64,000 bases of DNA from NCBI GenBank assembly GCA_963781155.1, contig CAWAEC010000016.1, positions 558,001-622,000 on the forward strand, in the 5' to 3' direction. Shown here one piece after another: positions 54,760 to 63,870 of the stretch. The notes under the pieces are model-generated. The model searched no databases and was not told the origin of the DNA. It saw only the letters and a list, made by a program, of their open reading frames with translations. Numbering within the stretch: position 1 is the first letter of the stretch; every line of letters begins with the position of its first letter. A program made the translations under genes and the position numbers. Source of the stretch: PALSA-693 sp963781155 (GTDB taxonomy: Bacteria; Actinomycetota; Acidimicrobiia; Acidimicrobiales; Palsa-688).

Positions 54760-55491
54760 ATGAATCGAAACGACTTCGTCGCGCAGGACGGCCAACCGTG
54801 GTGGCTGTGGGAAACGCTCGATTCGCAAACCGACGAAGCCCGCAGGCAGCTCGGCATGGCCCTCGGCTTCAGCGAGAACGAGTGGTACGCCGACCCCTAC
54901 CGGCGTACGGCCCTGTACGACCTGCTCGAGTCCAAAGGATCAAACCTGCTCAGCGATCTTGACAACCTGAGCTACGACGCGGCCAAGCTGCAATGGGTAC
55001 AGAGCGTGACGACCCTGGCCGCCCCGCCCGCTCCCGCCCAGGAGGACACGACCAGCCCGGCCCAGGCGTCGGCCGAGGCGGAGGCCCCGCCGGCCGCGCC
55101 TGCAGCGGCCCCGCCGGCCAAGAAGTCGATCTTCAAGGCCAAGCAGGCCCAGGCGTCGGCCGAGGCGGAGGCCCCGCCGGCCGCGCCCGCAGCGGCCCCG
55201 CCGGCCGCGCCCGCAGCGGCCCCGCCGGCCGCGCCCGCAGCGGCTCCGCCGGCCAAGAAGTCGATCTTCAAGGCCAAGCAGGCAGACCCCGCGCCTCCCA
55301 CCAATGGAGACACCGCGGCGCCCGGGCTCGACCAGGCGGTGCAGACCGTCCTGGCCGACGTGACCGGCGGTGGACTGGCCGGCCTCGCTTCGGACCTCGG
55401 CGTCGAAGCCGAAGACCTCGAAGCAATTGTCAACCACCCGGACTTCGAGCGCGACGTCCGCGAAGAACTCGCCCGCATCACCACCGGCTGA
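54760..55491 (+). CDS. Ala/Pro-rich repeat protein, first gene of an OmpA-like pair
   Basis: Protein of 243 aa, unrecognised. Residues 1-85 form an acidic, Trp-rich domain (DGQPWWLWETLD; YADPYRRTALYDLLESKG). Residues 95-180 hold Ala/Pro-rich repeats: a 29-residue unit (ASAEAEAPPAAPAAAPP then AKKSIFKAKQ) occurs twice, and the APPAAPAA part is itself repeated. Residues 185-243 form a second small domain (VQTVLADVTGGGLAGLAS; IVNHPDFERDVREELARI). The start follows GGGAGGGCAC. The next gene begins 15 bases after the stop. No signal peptide. Confidence 0.6.
   Translation: MNRNDFVAQDGQPWWLWETLDSQTDEARRQLGMALGFSENEWYADPYRRTALYDLLESKGSNLLSDLDNLSYDAAKLQWVQSVTTLAAPPAPAQEDTTSPAQASAEAEAPPAAPAAAPPAKKSIFKAKQAQASAEAEAPPAAPAAAPPAAPAAAPPAAPAAAPPAKKSIFKAKQADPAPPTNGDTAAPGLDQAVQTVLADVTGGGLAGLASDLGVEAEDLEAIVNHPDFERDVREELARITTG
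55060..55275 (+). repeat. Tandem repeats within the Ala/Pro-rich gene
   Basis: An 87-base unit beginning near GCCCAGGCGTCGGCCGAG occurs twice, followed by three to four copies of a 24-base unit (CCCCGCCGGCCGCGCCCGCA and similar). Copies are nearly identical, so length variation by slippage is likely. Confidence 0.7.
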
Positions 55492-55506
55492 CCGAGGAGG
55501 AACGGA

Positions 55507-56662
55507 ATGGCCCCCACCAAAGAGGACATCCGAAAGGCGGCGATCGAGGCCGTCGCCAAGCGGATCGCCGACCAGCAGGCCGGGAATCTGCCTCCCCTGC
55601 CGCCACCGGCCCCGCCGGCTCCGACGTTCAAGCCGAAGCCGGCCAAACAGGTCGACGTTCCTGCCTTGGGCGGCGGGCACATCATTGTCAAGCCGAAGGC
55701 GGTGTTGACTCTCGGCCAGCATCAGGACGACCTCGTGTTCACGTCGCCAACCTGCACATTGCCGTTCCAGCCACTGGTGCTGGGGGACGCCAAGGAGGGG
55801 CAGGTGGAGTTCACCGTCGAGGTGTCGTGGAAGTTCCCGCCGATCCAAGAGAGAGGCGGCGAGGCGGCCATGGCGTTGGAAGGCAAGGGCCTGGCGCAGT
55901 ACATCGTGCCGTTCACCATCAACACGGACAAGCCGGAGCAACCGTCAGTCGTTTGGCAGAACGCCACCCCGGTAGAAATGAGATCGCGACGGAGGAGGCG
56001 CCACCTTCGCGGTGCCGTCACCGCCTGTCGTCACGAACACGACGGCCGACGGCGGGATAGCGAACTTCTCGCCGTTCTTCCAGTTCCAGGTGCAGGTCGC
56101 CCTCGCCGACACGACTGCCGGCGACACCATCAGCGTCAGCGAGGGTTTCAGCATCGCCATCGCCAGCGCCAACGTCCAGGGTACCCACGACACGGGCGGC
56201 GGGCACCAGGAGCAGCTGCAGGCCTCGCTCACGATATTGAAGACCTTCAGCTTCACCGCCAAGGTCGCCCTCACCAAGCCGAAGGCGCCGGACCCGCTCC
56301 CGAAGGCCCCTCCGCTCGTCGTCCTCTTCGACGTCGACTCAGACAAAACCACGTCGGACGAGGGCGCCATCCGGGAGTGGTACAAGAGGCTCGACAAGAG
56401 GCTGCGGAACTCCATCGAGACGGGCAAGACCCCGATCAACCTGCTCGGCAAGGCCTCGGCCACCGGTTCGGAGGAGCACAATCGACAGCTCGCTCACCGG
56501 CGAGCCAACAAGGTGAAGGACATCCTCCAGGACCGGGCCAGCGACCAGGCCAAGATCGTCATTCAGGTGATCGGCAACGCGGACGCCAAGTCGAAAGTGG
56601 AGGACCAGAGCGAACGGGTCGTCGAGGTCACTGTCGGCGACGACCGTCCGGTCACCGACTGA
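55507..56662 (+). pseudogene. OmpA-like domain protein with one frameshift
   Basis: About 384 aa if repaired. GAGGAGGAA precedes the ATG. Residues 1-60 are a Pro-rich helix region (APTKEDIRKAAIEAVAKRI), 60-160 a beta-rich domain (GGHIIVKPKAVLTLGQHQDD; GQVEFTVEVSWKFPP). At about 55985 the frame changes and continues RDGGGATFAVPSPPVV. The last 130 residues are OmpA-like: VVLFDVDSDKTTSDEGAI, then INLLGKASATGSEEHN and LAHRRANKVKDILQD. The domain lacks a signal peptide, unusual for a peptidoglycan binder. It may be a structural part of an intracellular or injected complex; inference only. Confidence 0.6.
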
Positions 56663-56906
56663 TGCCGCTGAAATACCCGACAAGGTCTCCGGCCGCGTAG
56701 ACGGCTTCCACCCGCCGAAGGGCCGAGAGGTCCGCCAGGGGGTTGCCCTTCACGGCGAGCAGGTCGGCGTCATAGCCGGCCGCGAGCCGGCGGTTGCGGT
56801 GCCCGAGCCCGCACACGTGGGCGGCGCGGGAGGTGAGAGTCCAAAGGAACTCCACGGGGTTGAGGCGGTGCGACGATCGCATGTCGGGGCACGCTGATCG
56901 AGACAT
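56652..56906 (-). pseudogene. C-terminal stub of an amidohydrolase
   Basis: Frame of 84 aa on the minus strand: LNPVEFLWTLTSRAAHVCGL, then RRLAAGYDADLLAVKGNPLA and LSALRRVEAVYAAGDLV. This is the C-terminal strand of imidazolonepropionase-like amidohydrolases. The metal-binding barrel is missing upstream. It overlaps the end of the OmpA-like gene by 11 bases. Confidence 0.65.
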
Positions 56907-57026
56907 TCACATCCCCCTTGACCGGCTCCATTAGGAGTGTACTCGGACTATTCGTGCCAAGATCGCCTGCGCCCGGAGGTGGAACCGTCGGGCAACGCAA
57001 AGGATAGGTAAAGAGGAGTTCGATTC

Positions 57027-58430
57027 ATGAGTGCGATCGAGACCGACTACCTGGTGATCGGGGCAGGAGCAGCAGGAATGTCCTTTACGGACGCTCTGAT
57101 CGACGCGGACCAAGGCGCCGAGGTCGTCATGGTGGAGCGCCGGCACGCTCCGGGAGGCCACTGGAACGATGCCTACCCGTTCGTACGCCTCCATCAGCCG
57201 GCGGCGTGCTACGGCGTCAACTCCCGGCCGCTGGCTGACGACAGGCTCGACGAACGCGGGCTTAATGCCGGGCTCTACCAGCAGGCGGATGGTGTGGAAA
57301 TCTGCGATTACTTCCGTCGAGTGATGGACGAACACCATGTGGCCTCGGGACAAGTGCGGTTCTTCCCGATGTCCAACTACTTGGGGCTCGAAACTTCAGA
57401 CGTTGCCTTCGTCGCTGCGCTTACCGGAGCAATCACAGAGGTTAAAGTCCGACGAGCCGTTGTCGATGCCCGCTATCTCGAGCCAACGATCCCTTCACGG
57501 CACACGCCTTCGTTCAGTATCGACACGGATGTTCCATGCGTTGCGGTGAATGAGCTTGCCAGGAGGCGTGAGCCGGCGACTGGCTACACGATCATCGGGG
57601 GTGGCAAGACCAGTTCCGATGCGTGTACCTGGCTGCTCGGAAACGGTGTCGACCCTGACGACATTCGTTGGATACGGGCCCGTGATTCCTGGATGTGGAA
57701 CCGTGCCCACGTCCAGCCGGGCGAGCTTGTGACCGACACGATCGACGGAGTGTCGCGCAGCGTTGAAGCGTCGGCACAGGCCGAGAGCGTGGACGACCTG
57801 TTCGCTAGGCTCGAAGCTTGCGGACAGCTGCTTCGTCTCGATCCGACTGTTGCACCCAGCATGTATCACGCTGCGACCTTGACGGTGGCGGAGCTCGAGC
57901 TCTTGCGGACCGTCGAGAACGTCGTTCGACTGGGTCACGTCAAGTCGATCGGCGCCGACGAGATCGTGCTCGAACGAGGAACGATCTCGACCGACCGGGG
58001 GCAGCTCTATGTCGACTGCTCCGCCGCCGGGCTTGGCGCCGCCCCTGCTCGCCCGATTTTCGAACCTCGCCGCATCACCCTCCAATGCATCAGCACCGTC
58101 TTCCCCACGTTCAACGCCGCAATTATCGGTTACCTGGAGGCGAGCCGAGCCGATGACCACGTCGCGAAGTCCCGCCTCTCGCCCACGAATCGCTATCCCG
58201 ATGCCGCTAAGGACTGGATACCGAACATGCATGGCCAGCTGGAAGCGCTCAGGCTCTGGAATGAGCAACCCGACATAACGGCGTGGTTGGAGTCGAGCCG
58301 CCTGAACATAGCCCGCGGGATGCTCAACAGGGCGAGCGAACCTCGAATGGCCGAAGCGATCACGAGACTCCTCACCTATAGCGAACGTGCCGCTGCGAAC
58401 CTCGAAAGGCTTGACGCTATCCCAACTTGA
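57027..58430 (+). CDS. FAD/NAD(P)-dependent oxidoreductase
   Basis: Flavoprotein of 467 aa with an N-terminal Rossmann fold: DYLVIGAGAAGMSFTDALI at 7-25 (GxGxxG), then VVMVERRHAPGGHWNDAYPF near 33-52, as in FAD-dependent monooxygenase-like proteins. A second nucleotide motif (YTIIGGGKTSSDACTWLLGN) lies near 190-209. GAAGGGAG-type ribosome site is weak (GTAAAGAGGAG before the ATG). The substrate is unknown. It is a complete gene, flanked by an amidohydrolase stub and a lipoprotein gene. Confidence 0.82.
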   Translation: MSAIETDYLVIGAGAAGMSFTDALIDADQGAEVVMVERRHAPGGHWNDAYPFVRLHQPAACYGVNSRPLADDRLDERGLNAGLYQQADGVEICDYFRRVMDEHHVASGQVRFFPMSNYLGLETSDVAFVAALTGAITEVKVRRAVVDARYLEPTIPSRHTPSFSIDTDVPCVAVNELARRREPATGYTIIGGGKTSSDACTWLLGNGVDPDDIRWIRARDSWMWNRAHVQPGELVTDTIDGVSRSVEASAQAESVDDLFARLEACGQLLRLDPTVAPSMYHAATLTVAELELLRTVENVVRLGHVKSIGADEIVLERGTISTDRGQLYVDCSAAGLGAAPARPIFEPRRITLQCISTVFPTFNAAIIGYLEASRADDHVAKSRLSPTNRYPDAAKDWIPNMHGQLEALRLWNEQPDITAWLESSRLNIARGMLNRASEPRMAEAITRLLTYSERAAANLERLDAIPT

Positions 58431-58782
58431 CGACCAGACCCTTGTCCACTGGCACTGGACGGCCGACATCACCGCCCGGCTGACGGCGCTGGGTGGTGCG
58501 GGCGGTACGCCTATCGGGATGAGGCATCACGAGACGTGACTCACGAATCGTGGCTCCCACCAACGAATGCGCCTGGCGGCGCGCCCGCTGGTGTTCTGAG
58601 GGGATGAAGGGCCCCTTGCCGTAGTTACGGCCACGACCACGTTGGGACGCGGATGTGGTCCCTGCGACGGCCCGAATCAGATCGCCGTTAGAGAAGTCAG
58701 GGGGATCTACGGGGGGGTGGCCCCGGTGCGAACACGGGGATGGTCGGCCCACCCTTTTCGTAGCACCGACGAAAGGAACATC
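58431..58782. other. Gene-free stretch with repeat copy 2
   Basis: About 350 bases; contains the second copy of the dispersed repeat. Confidence 0.4.
58561..58655 (+). repeat. Dispersed imperfect repeat, copy 2
   Basis: Starts CAACGAATGCG and passes GCCCGCTGGT, CCCCTTGCCGTA and GGCCACGACCAC, the same order as at 45848-45940. It includes GCCGTA-GT-TACGGC, a palindrome that is imperfect in copy 1. It might be a MITE, an attachment site or the remains of a shared gene; the sequence alone does not decide. Confidence 0.55.
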
Positions 58783-59322
58783 ATGAATCGCAGGAAACCC
58801 CTCACCCTGCTCGCCAGCGCGGCGGCGGCACCGCTGATCGTTCTGGCCGTGTCCGCCTGTGGTGGTGGCAGCGGAGGTGCCAGCGCCTCGCCGACGTCGC
58901 CCACGACGCCCACCGGACAGCCGGCCACCGTCGGGGTCGCCAACACCAGCCTGGGCCAGATCCTGGTCAACTCTCAGGGCCGTACCCTGTACCTGTTCCT
59001 GAAGGACGCGGGCACGACCAGTACCTGCACCGGCGCTTGCGCCACGTCTTGGCCGCCGCTCCGGGCCACCGGCCAGCCTACCGCCGGCAGCGGGGCGAAG
59101 GCCTCCCTGCTGGGAACCACCCCGCGCGCCGACGGCGGGCCGCAGGTCACCTACAACGGCCACCCCGTCTACCTCTTTTTCCAGGATCAGAAGCCCGGTG
59201 AGACCAACGGCGAGGGCGTGAACGCCTTCGGCGCCAGCTGGTACGCCTTATCTCCCACGGGCAACCAGGTCACCGCGGCGGCTTCGAGCGGCTCCAGCTC
59301 GGGAGGCGCAGGTGGTTACTAA
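58783..59322 (+). CDS. Secreted lipoprotein with COG4315-type repeats
   Basis: Exported lipoprotein, 179 aa. Start: ATG at 58783 with GAAAGGAAC 3-5 bases upstream. The signal peptide ends at a lipobox VSACG (Cys about 27), followed by a Gly/Ser/Thr linker. Two COG4315-type repeats follow: NSQGRTLYLFLKDAGTTSTC with CTGACATSWPPL, and YNGHPVYLFFQDQKPGETNG with FGASWYALSPTGN. These repeats, with a disulfide-like Cys pair and W-P-P-L motif, are widespread in secreted actinobacterial proteins of unknown role, and in a few cases they bind haem or metals. Confidence 0.82.
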   Translation: MNRRKPLTLLASAAAAPLIVLAVSACGGGSGGASASPTSPTTPTGQPATVGVANTSLGQILVNSQGRTLYLFLKDAGTTSTCTGACATSWPPLRATGQPTAGSGAKASLLGTTPRADGGPQVTYNGHPVYLFFQDQKPGETNGEGVNAFGASWYALSPTGNQVTAAASSGSSSGGAGGY

Positions 59323-59563
59323 CTCTGCGCCGGCGCTGGAGGGGTTGACCGAGCCAACCAGCCCGCAGATTGTCGTGTTCAACAGAAGGGAGATCTACAG
59401 GGCTTCGCCAGCGGTTCGCGCCCGGCCGGACCTGGCCGGCGTCTACATGCTTGCGCTGCCTTGCTCCGCCGCGAGCGTGGTGGTCGCCGCGACCCCCTCG
59501 GAAGACCCCGCCCACCTCTGGAGCCAACTGGAGCGCGCGGTCGCCGCCTACACCCTCGCCTAG
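59312..59563 (+). pseudogene. C-terminal fragment paralogous to the 20.3-kb secreted protein
   Basis: Frame of 83 aa whose last 35 residues (CSAASVVVAATPSEDPAH, then LERAVAAYTLA) match the end of the protein at 20339-21067 (VGSVVVAATAAGDPAH, then LQRAVAAYPFQ). The N-terminal anchor and the body of that protein are missing, so it is probably a gene fragment. It overlaps the lipoprotein stop. Confidence 0.55.
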
Positions 59564-59691
59564 ACCGCGACAAGAGTCGGTCTGGTGTTCTGCGAGTAGT
59601 GCGACTCGTAGGGGCGGCACTGTCTTCCACCTTTGCAGGATCTGCATGAGCCGAGGCGATACACCGCCGCCGACCAATGTCAAGGAGACAA

Positions 59692-59994
59692 ATGACTAAA
59701 CGAGTAACGATCATTTCTGGTTTGATCGCAGTGCCTACCACGGCGATCCAGCATCCACCCGCGGCACCGGCCGGCCAAACCACCGGACCCGCACGGACGA
59801 TATCCACTGTGCCACGGCCGCCACCTCTCAGCCTGCCGCCGACCGCACGTCCGACCACGCCTGCTCGTCGTTCGATCAGAACGCCAGCGACAACCACTCC
59901 GCCGACGACCAAAAACGGCATCCCGCAAGGCAATAGCGGTGACCACGATGCTGACAACAACGGCGGCCCGGGCCACGGAGACGGCAAGCTATGA
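59692..59994 (+). CDS. Pro/Thr-rich small exported protein
   Basis: Protein of 100 aa. AAGGAGACA lies 5 bases before the ATG. The first 20 residues (MTKRVTIISGLIAVPTTA) could be a short signal peptide; the rest is Pro/Thr/Arg-rich (PRPPPLSLPPTARPTTPAR) and ends in a Asp/Gly/His tail (SGDHDADNNGGPGHGDG). No known domain. The next gene overlaps by 4 bases, so the two are coupled. Confidence 0.5.
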   Translation: MTKRVTIISGLIAVPTTAIQHPPAAPAGQTTGPARTISTVPRPPPLSLPPTARPTTPARRSIRTPATTTPPTTKNGIPQGNSGDHDADNNGGPGHGDGKL

Positions 59995-60605
59995 CCCCTC
60001 CCCCAGCCCGTCACCCCCTGGCCGACGCCGACCCGCAGGCGACCTCAAATCGACCCTCGCCAGACGATCAGACCCCACTCGTGAAAAGAAATCACATGGC
60101 GCACCTCGCCATCGCCCTGATCCGCCGTCCGGCGTCGCCTCCCCGCTCGCAGATCGGATCCCGGCACGGAGCCGTCTACCTGGCCGTCTACCTCTGTATG
60201 GTCGTGCTCCGTCTGGCCGGTGCGGGACTCATCATATGGGTGGCCGCCATCCTTCTCGACCTGTGGTCGGAGGGATACCGACATATTCCAACTGACGGCC
60301 CGCTCTTCCTCGCCGACGCCATCGGTGGGTTTGTATTGGCAGCCCTGCTGCTCGTCTGGCCCTGGCCGTTGGCCGGACTTCTGGGGGCGGGCTTCCTGGC
60401 TTCCACCCTTCTCGCGCTCATACTCAGTATCAACGTCGGCCTATTCGGATTTCAAGAGTCCATCCGGGCGTCGTTCGTCGTCGAAACAATCCTGCTCGAA
60501 TCACTCGGGGCCGTGGCCCTTCTCGCCTGGACGGTCATTGTCCTGCAAGCTCAATCCAAACGAACTTCGACCCGACGGGACCAGGGCGCTGATGCGCCTG
60601 TCTGA
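59991..60605 (+). CDS. Membrane protein of unknown function
   Basis: Integral membrane protein, 204 aa. After a polar N-terminus (1-60) it has four predicted helices: about 65-90 (AVYLAVYLCMVVLRLAGAGL), 105-127, 130-150 and 165-185. Begins at the ATGA overlap with the previous gene. The basic C-tail (QSKRTSTRRD) should be cytosolic. No known family. Confidence 0.6.
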   Translation: MTPPPARHPLADADPQATSNRPSPDDQTPLVKRNHMAHLAIALIRRPASPPRSQIGSRHGAVYLAVYLCMVVLRLAGAGLIIWVAAILLDLWSEGYRHIPTDGPLFLADAIGGFVLAALLLVWPWPLAGLLGAGFLASTLLALILSINVGLFGFQESIRASFVVETILLESLGAVALLAWTVIVLQAQSKRTSTRRDQGADAPV

Positions 60606-60867
60606 AGTCAACCCGACCATTGACCGCCTCCGAAGGTGAGCACCTGGCCGTCCCAACGAGGTCACCAACTGCGTATTGGTGGCGCTTGGACATAGCGGCG
60701 GCTCGAGCCGGCCACAGCGGACGGGCTGCCACGCAGGCGGCGCCCCCCAGACTTTCGGGCCATTACCAGCGGAGGACCGGACACGCGCTCCGACACGCGT
60801 GCTCGACAATGCACCGGGCCGTGGCCGTTGAGCTGAAGGCGTGATCGAGCGGCCCATCGAGGGTCCG

Positions 60868-62690
60868 TTAGTGGTGCGAAATCGAAGCGGAGTTCCCTCC
60901 GGCGGCCAGGTTGAAGGCGGAGTTCACCAGGCCGACGTGGGAGAAGGCCTGAGGAAAGTTTCCAACCAGGCGATCGTGGGTAAGGTCGTACTCTTCCGGC
61001 AGCAATCCGACGTCGTTTCGCAAGCCGAGCAGGCGCTGGTAGAGGCGGACCGCCTCCTCACGACGTCCCAAGAGGGCGAGGGCGTCCACCAGCCAGAAGT
61101 TGCAGGCGAGGAAGACCCCCTCGTCACCGTCCAGACCGTCGGCATTTCCCTCGTCATCGGTGCGGTAGCGACGGAGCAAGCCGTCATCGGACAACTCGCG
61201 TTGTACGGCCTCGACGGTGCGGACGACGCGCTGGTCATCAGGCGGCAAGAACCCCACGATCGGGAGCAGGAGCAGGCTGGCGTCGAGCTCGCTCGAGCCG
61301 TACGCCCGAACGAAGCAGCCACGCCCGGGATCGGTCCCACGGCGGCAGATGTCGTTGTGGATGTCGGTTCTGAGCTTTCGCCACCGGTCGAGCGGGCCCT
61401 CGCGTCCGAAACGTTCCAGCACCCGAATGGCCCTGTCGATGCACGCCCAGGCCATGACTTTGGAGTGGGTGAACTGCCGGGGACCGGAGCGTACCTCCCA
61501 AATACCCTGGTCCGGCTCGTGCCAATGGACCTCAACGTGGTCGACGAGAGTCCGCAGCAGTGGCCATGCCGACGGGTTCGGGGGCATGCCGGCAAAGCGG
61601 GCTCGCTGGAGGGCGTCCAAGACTTCGCCGTAGACATCGAGCTGAACCTGCGATGACGCGGCATTGCCGATTCGGACGGGGCACGACCCCGCGTAACCGT
61701 CCAACCAATCGAGCTGGAGCTCGGTGAGCCGGCGCTCTCCGGCCGGCCCGTACACGATCTGAAGTTGGTCCGGATCACCCGCCACAACCCTCAGCAGCCA
61801 GTCCCGCCAGGCCGCGGCTTCATCGGCATATCCCGCTCGAATCAATGCGTCGAGGCTGAACGTGGCGTCGCGCAACCAGCAGTAGCGGTAATCCCAGTTG
61901 CGCGATCCACCGAGTCGCTCGGGAAGTGAGGTCGTGGCCGCGGCCACGATGGCGCCGGTCGGCTCGTAGATGAGCGCCTTCAAGGTGATCAGTGACCGCA
62001 CGACCGCGTCGCGCCATGGCCCCTGATAGGTGCACCGTTCGCTCCACGTCTTCCACCAAGCTTCGGTCTCGGCCAACTTGCCGGCAGCGTCACCACCGCA
62101 GACGCCGTCTGCATACTGCGATTGCCACGACAGCACGAAGGGCACCTCATCGCCTGGGCCGACGCTGAACTCGGCGATCGTACGGAAGTTCTCACCCCGG
62201 GTCTCTACCGGGGTCGCCAGGCACACGAAATCGGGACCGGCGATGCCGTGGAGGTGCTCGCCAACCCTGCGCATCCACGGCACGATCCAGCCATAATCGA
62301 AGCGCACCACCAAGTCCATACGCATCGGCACCCGCCCCGAGATGCCCTCGACCACCCGGACGACGCTGGCGTGACCAGCGCGGCGCGGCATGCAGTCCAC
62401 TACACGAACGATGCCCTCTGCGGTGTGGAACTCGGTCTCGAGCACGAGGGTCTCGCCCCGGTAGCGGCGACTGACCCGGTGATAGCCGCCGGCAGGAGCG
62501 ATCTGCCAGAACCCGTTCTTCTCAGATCCCAAGAGGGCGGCGAAGCAGGCTCCCGAATCAAAGCGAGGGAGAAGAGCCAGTCGATCGACCCGTTCTTCCC
62601 GACCAGCGCCGCGGTGTGGGTGTCACCGAGCGGGGCGTACTCTTCGACTCGAAGCCGGCCCCTCTCCTCCTGTGCGCCGAGCTCACTCAC
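60868..62690 (-). pseudogene. Glycoside hydrolase family 15 (glucoamylase/trehalase) with frameshift near the N-terminus
   Basis: Inverting glucoamylase or trehalase, about 607 aa if repaired. From GTG 62690 the frame reads RVEEYAPLGDTHTAALVG and KNGSIDWL, the family's N-terminus, and then changes frame at about 62575 (LPRFDSGACFAALLGSEKNG continues). The catalytic domain is complete from about 62530 to 60868: GGSRNWDYRYCWLRDATFSL (the general-acid Glu lies downstream) and QLQIVYGPAGERRL are typical, and NFPQAFSHVGLVNSAFNL near the end contains the second catalytic region. In actinobacteria such enzymes hydrolyse trehalose or alpha-glucans. No trehalose genes are nearby. Confidence 0.85.
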
Positions 62691-63111
62691 GGCCAGCGAA
62701 AGTCCGCACAGTTCGGCGCCCGCGAGCACACGGTAGCTGTACAGCTCCGGGCGGGATACTCAAAGTCCGCTGCTACCCAATCCCGGGGTGCGCAGGGAAT
62801 GTCCTCTCCCCGGCAGATATCTCCACGCCTTCCCCTCATAGTTGTGCGTCATCTTCGCCTCGCCGATGACCCCTTCAGGCGTTCGACCCTAGTTTCCTCG
62901 GCCGGTGCGCGCTCGATCCGTGTTACGCAGCGCGACGTAGGTCTCGGACCCACCCCTCGAGCAGCCGACCATCGCTCGCCCTTGGCCGAGATCACCAAGC
63001 CACCCTACGCCGGTTCCGGTCCGGGTTGCCCGGGCCGGTCCGCCGACGCCGGCACCTCCATCCAGGTGGGCGGATGCGAAGGCGAGGCACCAGGTATGAC
63101 ACGTTGTTCAG
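62691..63111. other. Gene-free stretch
   Basis: About 420 bases between two minus-strand genes; no gene or RNA recognised. It should contain the promoter of the GH15 gene. Confidence 0.35.
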
Positions 63112-63870
63112 TCACGCGAGTTGGACATCGACACCGGTGCCGGCGATCTGTTCGAGCCGCCCAGGATCGGCTCCGTGGTCGGTGACCAGGACATTGATCT
63201 TCTGGATCGGGCACACCTGGTCGAAGGCGACCACCCCGAGCTTGGAGGAGTCGGCGACGGCGATAACCCGCTGGGACGCCGCGAGCGCAGCGCGCTTCAC
63301 CTCGGCCTCCGCCGTCAGATGGGCGGTGACCCCCGCCTCCGCGTCGATGCCGCACGGGCTGAGGACGAAGGTGTCGAAGTGCAGCTCCGAGAAGCTGCGC
63401 TGCGATAGCCCCCCTATGAGCGACAGCTCGCTGGGGCGGACTTCGCCGCCGGGAAGCAACAATCTCACTTGGGGTGAGTCGTGAAGCTCGAAGACCGGCC
63501 GCAGTGCCAGCGGCATGATCGTGAGGCGCCGGCCTCGCAGCAGGCGTGCGACCTCCATGGCGGTCGTGCCGCCGTCGAGGATGACCGTCTCTCCATCGTC
63601 GAGAAGCTCTGCGCACCTCGCGCCAATCCGGGCCTTTTCGTCGGTGTGGCTGAAGGCACGCAGGGCGTAGGGGGTCTCCTCGGCGGTTTGGCGGGCACGA
63701 GTGGCGCCGCCGTGCACCCGGCGGAGGATGCCCTCCCGTTCGAGGGTCTCGAGGTCCCGACGCACGGTCATCTCCGAGCAGCGCAGTGCGGCGGCCAAGG
63801 CCGCCACCTGTACTTCCTCGCGCTCACTCAAAGCTTCGACGATCTGACGACGACGCCCGGCTCCGTCCAC
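63112..63870 (-). CDS. DeoR/GlpR-family transcriptional regulator
   Basis: Repressor of the DeoR family, 252 aa: N-terminal HTH at about 5-60 (RRQIVEALSEREEVQVAALA; EMTVRRDLETLEREGILRRV, with the family signature) and a sugar-phosphate-binding ISOCOT-like domain (about 75-240: VILDGGTTAMEVARLLRG; VIAVADSSKLGVVAFDQV). It controls sugar catabolic operons in response to a phosphorylated sugar. GTG start; TTAGAT lies about 10 bases upstream and could be a -10 for a short-leader mRNA. The operon it controls may be the divergent one beyond 64000. Confidence 0.9.
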   Translation of the reverse strand: MDGAGRRRQIVEALSEREEVQVAALAAALRCSEMTVRRDLETLEREGILRRVHGGATRARQTAEETPYALRAFSHTDEKARIGARCAELLDDGETVILDGGTTAMEVARLLRGRRLTIMPLALRPVFELHDSPQVRLLLPGGEVRPSELSLIGGLSQRSFSELHFDTFVLSPCGIDAEAGVTAHLTAEAEVKRAALAASQRVIAVADSSKLGVVAFDQVCPIQKINVLVTDHGADPGRLEQIAGTGVDVQLA

